Of a stretch of DNA of 8,230 nt, positions 6,808-8,230 are shown piece by piece (position 1 is the stretch's first letter; each line of letters begins with the position of its first letter). The stretch is from Treponema sp. (GTDB taxonomy: Bacteria > Spirochaetota > Spirochaetia > Treponematales > Breznakiellaceae): NCBI GenBank assembly GCA_031261385.1, contig JAISJS010000110.1, positions 1 to 8,230 on the forward strand, given 5' to 3'. A model generated the notes under the pieces. The model saw nothing but the letters and a program-made list of their open reading frames with translations. It did no database searches and was not told where the DNA came from. A program made the translations under genes and the position numbers.

Positions 6808-7650
6808 TCACCAGCCACCGGTACTGCGTTCTATCATTCTAAGATAATCGATCGATTGCTGCGCGTATCGGTCCATCAAGCCCGGGTCGGTTTTTACCGA
6901 TTGCGAGCTATACGGATTGGCAAGGCGGAACATATATTCCATGGTAAGGGAGCCCTGGTAGCCGATTTTCCTGAGCATTAAAATAATCTCCTTAAAATCG
7001 GTACGGCCAAGTCCGGCGGGCTCCCGGGTATTGTCGGCGATATGCACGTGCAAAAGTTTGTCGGCAATCATCAAAAGGCTCTGCGGTATATTGCGTTCTT
7101 CAAGGCTCATGTGAAAAACATCGGCCATGATGCCGACCGCAGGGTGGTTGATATCCTTTACCAGTGCATAGGCTTTTTCGGCGGTGTTGGCAAAATAGGT
7201 TTCATACCGGTTGATGGGTTCAATCGCGAGTTTTACATTATTTTTTTGTGCATAATCTGCGGCCTCGCTTATATTTTTAATTGCCGAAGCCCAAAGCGTT
7301 TCAGGGGATTTACATTCGGGCGGCGCTACCCTTCCGACAGGAGACGGAACCACAATGATGATCTTTGCGCCGACTTTTACGGCAAAATCAACGCTGTCTT
7401 TTAAATAGCTTACGGCATTTTTGCCGGTATCGCCCGAACCGGTAAGGTCGCGGCTTTCGTCATAAAGGCCGCACAGCGAACGGCAGTCAAGTCCGTATTT
7501 TTTTAAAAGAGAAGCGCATACACCGGCGTCAAGTTTGTGCGGTTCGGCGGCAAATTCAATGCCGTTGTAGCCGTATTTTTGCAGACGCTTGCAGCTTGTT
7601 TCAAGGTCCTCATCGCCTGCTATCCACTGGGTCATTCCAATATGGTACAT
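6808..7650 (-). CDS. Ketose 3-epimerase-like TIM-barrel sugar isomerase
   Basis: A 280-residue cytoplasmic enzyme of the xylose isomerase-like TIM-barrel superfamily. Predicted metal ligands are E144 (L-A-I-E-P-I-N-R), D177 (G-I-M-A-D-V-F-H), H203 (L-H-V-H-I-A-D) and E238 (L-T-M-E-Y-M). Their spacing (33, 26, 35) is the same as in D-tagatose/D-psicose 3-epimerases, whose ligands in the Agrobacterium enzyme are E150, D183, H209 and E244. The further catalytic or substrate residues of that family are also in register: E150, H180 and R209 here. This supports epimerisation at C3 of a ketose or related sugar; the true substrate is not readable, and inosose or hydroxypyruvate-type isomerases of the same fold remain possible. 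The start follows the permease stop by one base, with AGGAGG overlapping the permease end, so the two genes are coupled in one sugar-use operon. Length is typical of the family. Confidence 0.85.
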   Translation of the reverse strand: MYHIGMTQWIAGDEDLETSCKRLQKYGYNGIEFAAEPHKLDAGVCASLLKKYGLDCRSLCGLYDESRDLTGSGDTGKNAVSYLKDSVDFAVKVGAKIIIVVPSPVGRVAPPECKSPETLWASAIKNISEAADYAQKNNVKLAIEPINRYETYFANTAEKAYALVKDINHPAVGIMADVFHMSLEERNIPQSLLMIADKLLHVHIADNTREPAGLGRTDFKEIILMLRKIGYQGSLTMEYMFRLANPYSSQSVKTDPGLMDRYAQQSIDYLRMIERSTGGW

Positions 7651-7651
7651 G

Positions 7652-8230
7652 TCAGCCCTCCTGATTTTCCAAGGTAATTTTACGCAAATAGGTTATTGCA
7701 AGGGCGATAAGGATCACCAAAGCATATACAATATCTTCATAATAGGCGCTGATATGGAGCATGTTTATCGCATTGGAAATCATGCTGAGCAGAATTACCC
7801 CGAAAAAGGTGCCTACAACGCCGCCTTTTCCGCCGTTTATCGAAGTTCCGCCTATGACTACCGCTCCGATTGCCGAAAGTTCCATACCCATGCCGGTGGT
7901 AGCCTGGGCGCCGCTTATCCGTGACAGCAGCACCATACAGGCAAAGCTGACCAGTACGCCGCTCAGCGCAAAAAATTTGAGCTTACTCCGCTTGACGTTG
8001 ATACCGGATAAATAGGCGGCGCTCTCATTGGCGCCGATCGCAAAAATTTCCCGCCCGGTGCGGGTATATTTTATCAGCAAATATACAAACAAAAATCCGA
8101 GAAACAGGACGACAAACATAAACGGAATTGCGCCGAATAATTTATAGGAAGCCAGAAAACGGTATTTGCCGTAGAGGGTCTGCATATAACCTTTTGTTAA
8201 AATAAGCGCCGCGCCGTAAAAAAGACTTGA
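7652..8230 (-). CDS. Sugar ABC transporter permease, RbsC-like (partial, N-terminus missing)
   Basis: Inner-membrane permease of the ribose/xylose/galactose type (BPD_transp_2 family), which would work with a periplasmic sugar-binding protein and a double-domain ATPase. The frame stays open to the right edge, through L-I-L-T-K-G-Y just before the first Met at 8185, so the gene enters from outside; 192 residues are visible of roughly 320 usual for the family. Hydrophobic segments cover F-G-A-I-P to V-Y-L-L-I, F-F-A-L-S to V-L-L-S-R, A-I-G-A-V-V to M-I-S-N-A, and I-V-Y-A-L to I-T-Y-L. Family landmarks are the cytoplasmic loop A-I-G-A-N-E-S-A-A-Y-L-S-G-I-N-V and the G-G-T-S-I-N-G-G-K-G segment. 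The stop at 7652-7654 lies one base from the epimerase ATG. The sugar carried is unknown, but the epimerase behind it points to a ketose or a sugar converted through one. Confidence 0.93.
   Translation of the reverse strand, partial: SSLFYGAALILTKGYMQTLYGKYRFLASYKLFGAIPFMFVVLFLGFLFVYLLIKYTRTGREIFAIGANESAAYLSGINVKRSKLKFFALSGVLVSFACMVLLSRISGAQATTGMGMELSAIGAVVIGGTSINGGKGGVVGTFFGVILLSMISNAINMLHISAYYEDIVYALVILIALAITYLRKITLENQEG
7657..7662 (-). promoter_or_regulatory. Shine-Dalgarno of the epimerase gene overlapping the permease end
   Basis: The minus strand reads AGGAGG, six bases, then ATG at 7650. The element lies within the last permease codons and is immediately followed by the permease stop, a layout typical of translational coupling. 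It confirms the epimerase start. Confidence 0.8.

Noticed and set aside
803..8035. GGCGCC occurs about ten times (for example 803, 3389, 3410, 3974, 4456, 5146, 5221, 6535, 7907, 8030), more than the two or so expected at even base use
   Set aside because: All are inside genes and are easily explained by Gly/Ala/Pro codons and codon preference; without genome-wide counts it is not evidence for a signal.
7652..8185. Permease starting at the Met codon at 8183-8185
   Set aside because: The frame stays open to 8230 and encodes family-like residues before this Met, so it is internal; the gene is cut by the window edge.

Overview
This window looks like a bacterial chromosome segment with a base composition near 50% G+C, interrupted by one strongly AT-rich block. 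Every base is accounted for by genes except short gaps of about 30 to 50 bases. The gene style (PAS-linked class III cyclase, sugar ABC transport with a ketose epimerase-like enzyme, full-length Lhr) would fit a host- or gut-associated spirochaete such as a treponeme. That assignment is a low-confidence guess from protein style only; no marker gene is present.

Layout. Positions 1-1178 (+ strand) hold the end of a probable sensor histidine kinase and, overlapping its stop codon (ATGA), a PAS-domain adenylate cyclase with all class III catalytic residues. Positions 1208-2183 (- strand) hold an AT-rich two-gene module: a 106-residue DUF6922-like protein followed, with a 46-base overlap, by an AbiEii-type nucleotidyltransferase toxin. 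A very good sigma70-type promoter lies directly in front of the first gene, so close that its mRNA should have almost no leader. Positions 2194-6777 (- strand) are one long gene for a full-length Lhr-type ATP-dependent helicase. Positions 6808-8230 (- strand) hold a ketose 3-epimerase-like TIM-barrel enzyme and, one base upstream, the C-terminal part of an RbsC-type sugar ABC transporter permease that runs off the right edge.

How the parts work together. The left pair is a signalling unit: phosphorelay sensing plus cAMP production. The right pair is the end of a sugar uptake and isomerisation operon, with lhr as the last and functionally unrelated gene 30 bases behind it. The toxin-antitoxin-like module sits in the gap between these two blocks, is compositionally foreign, and carries its own promoter. 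It is the part most worth a second look, because its small partner is not a classical AbiEi antitoxin and its translation signals are inverted compared with what one would expect (no Shine-Dalgarno for the presumed antitoxin, an excellent one for the toxin). I see no CRISPR array, tRNA, rRNA, insertion sequence or convincing terminator.
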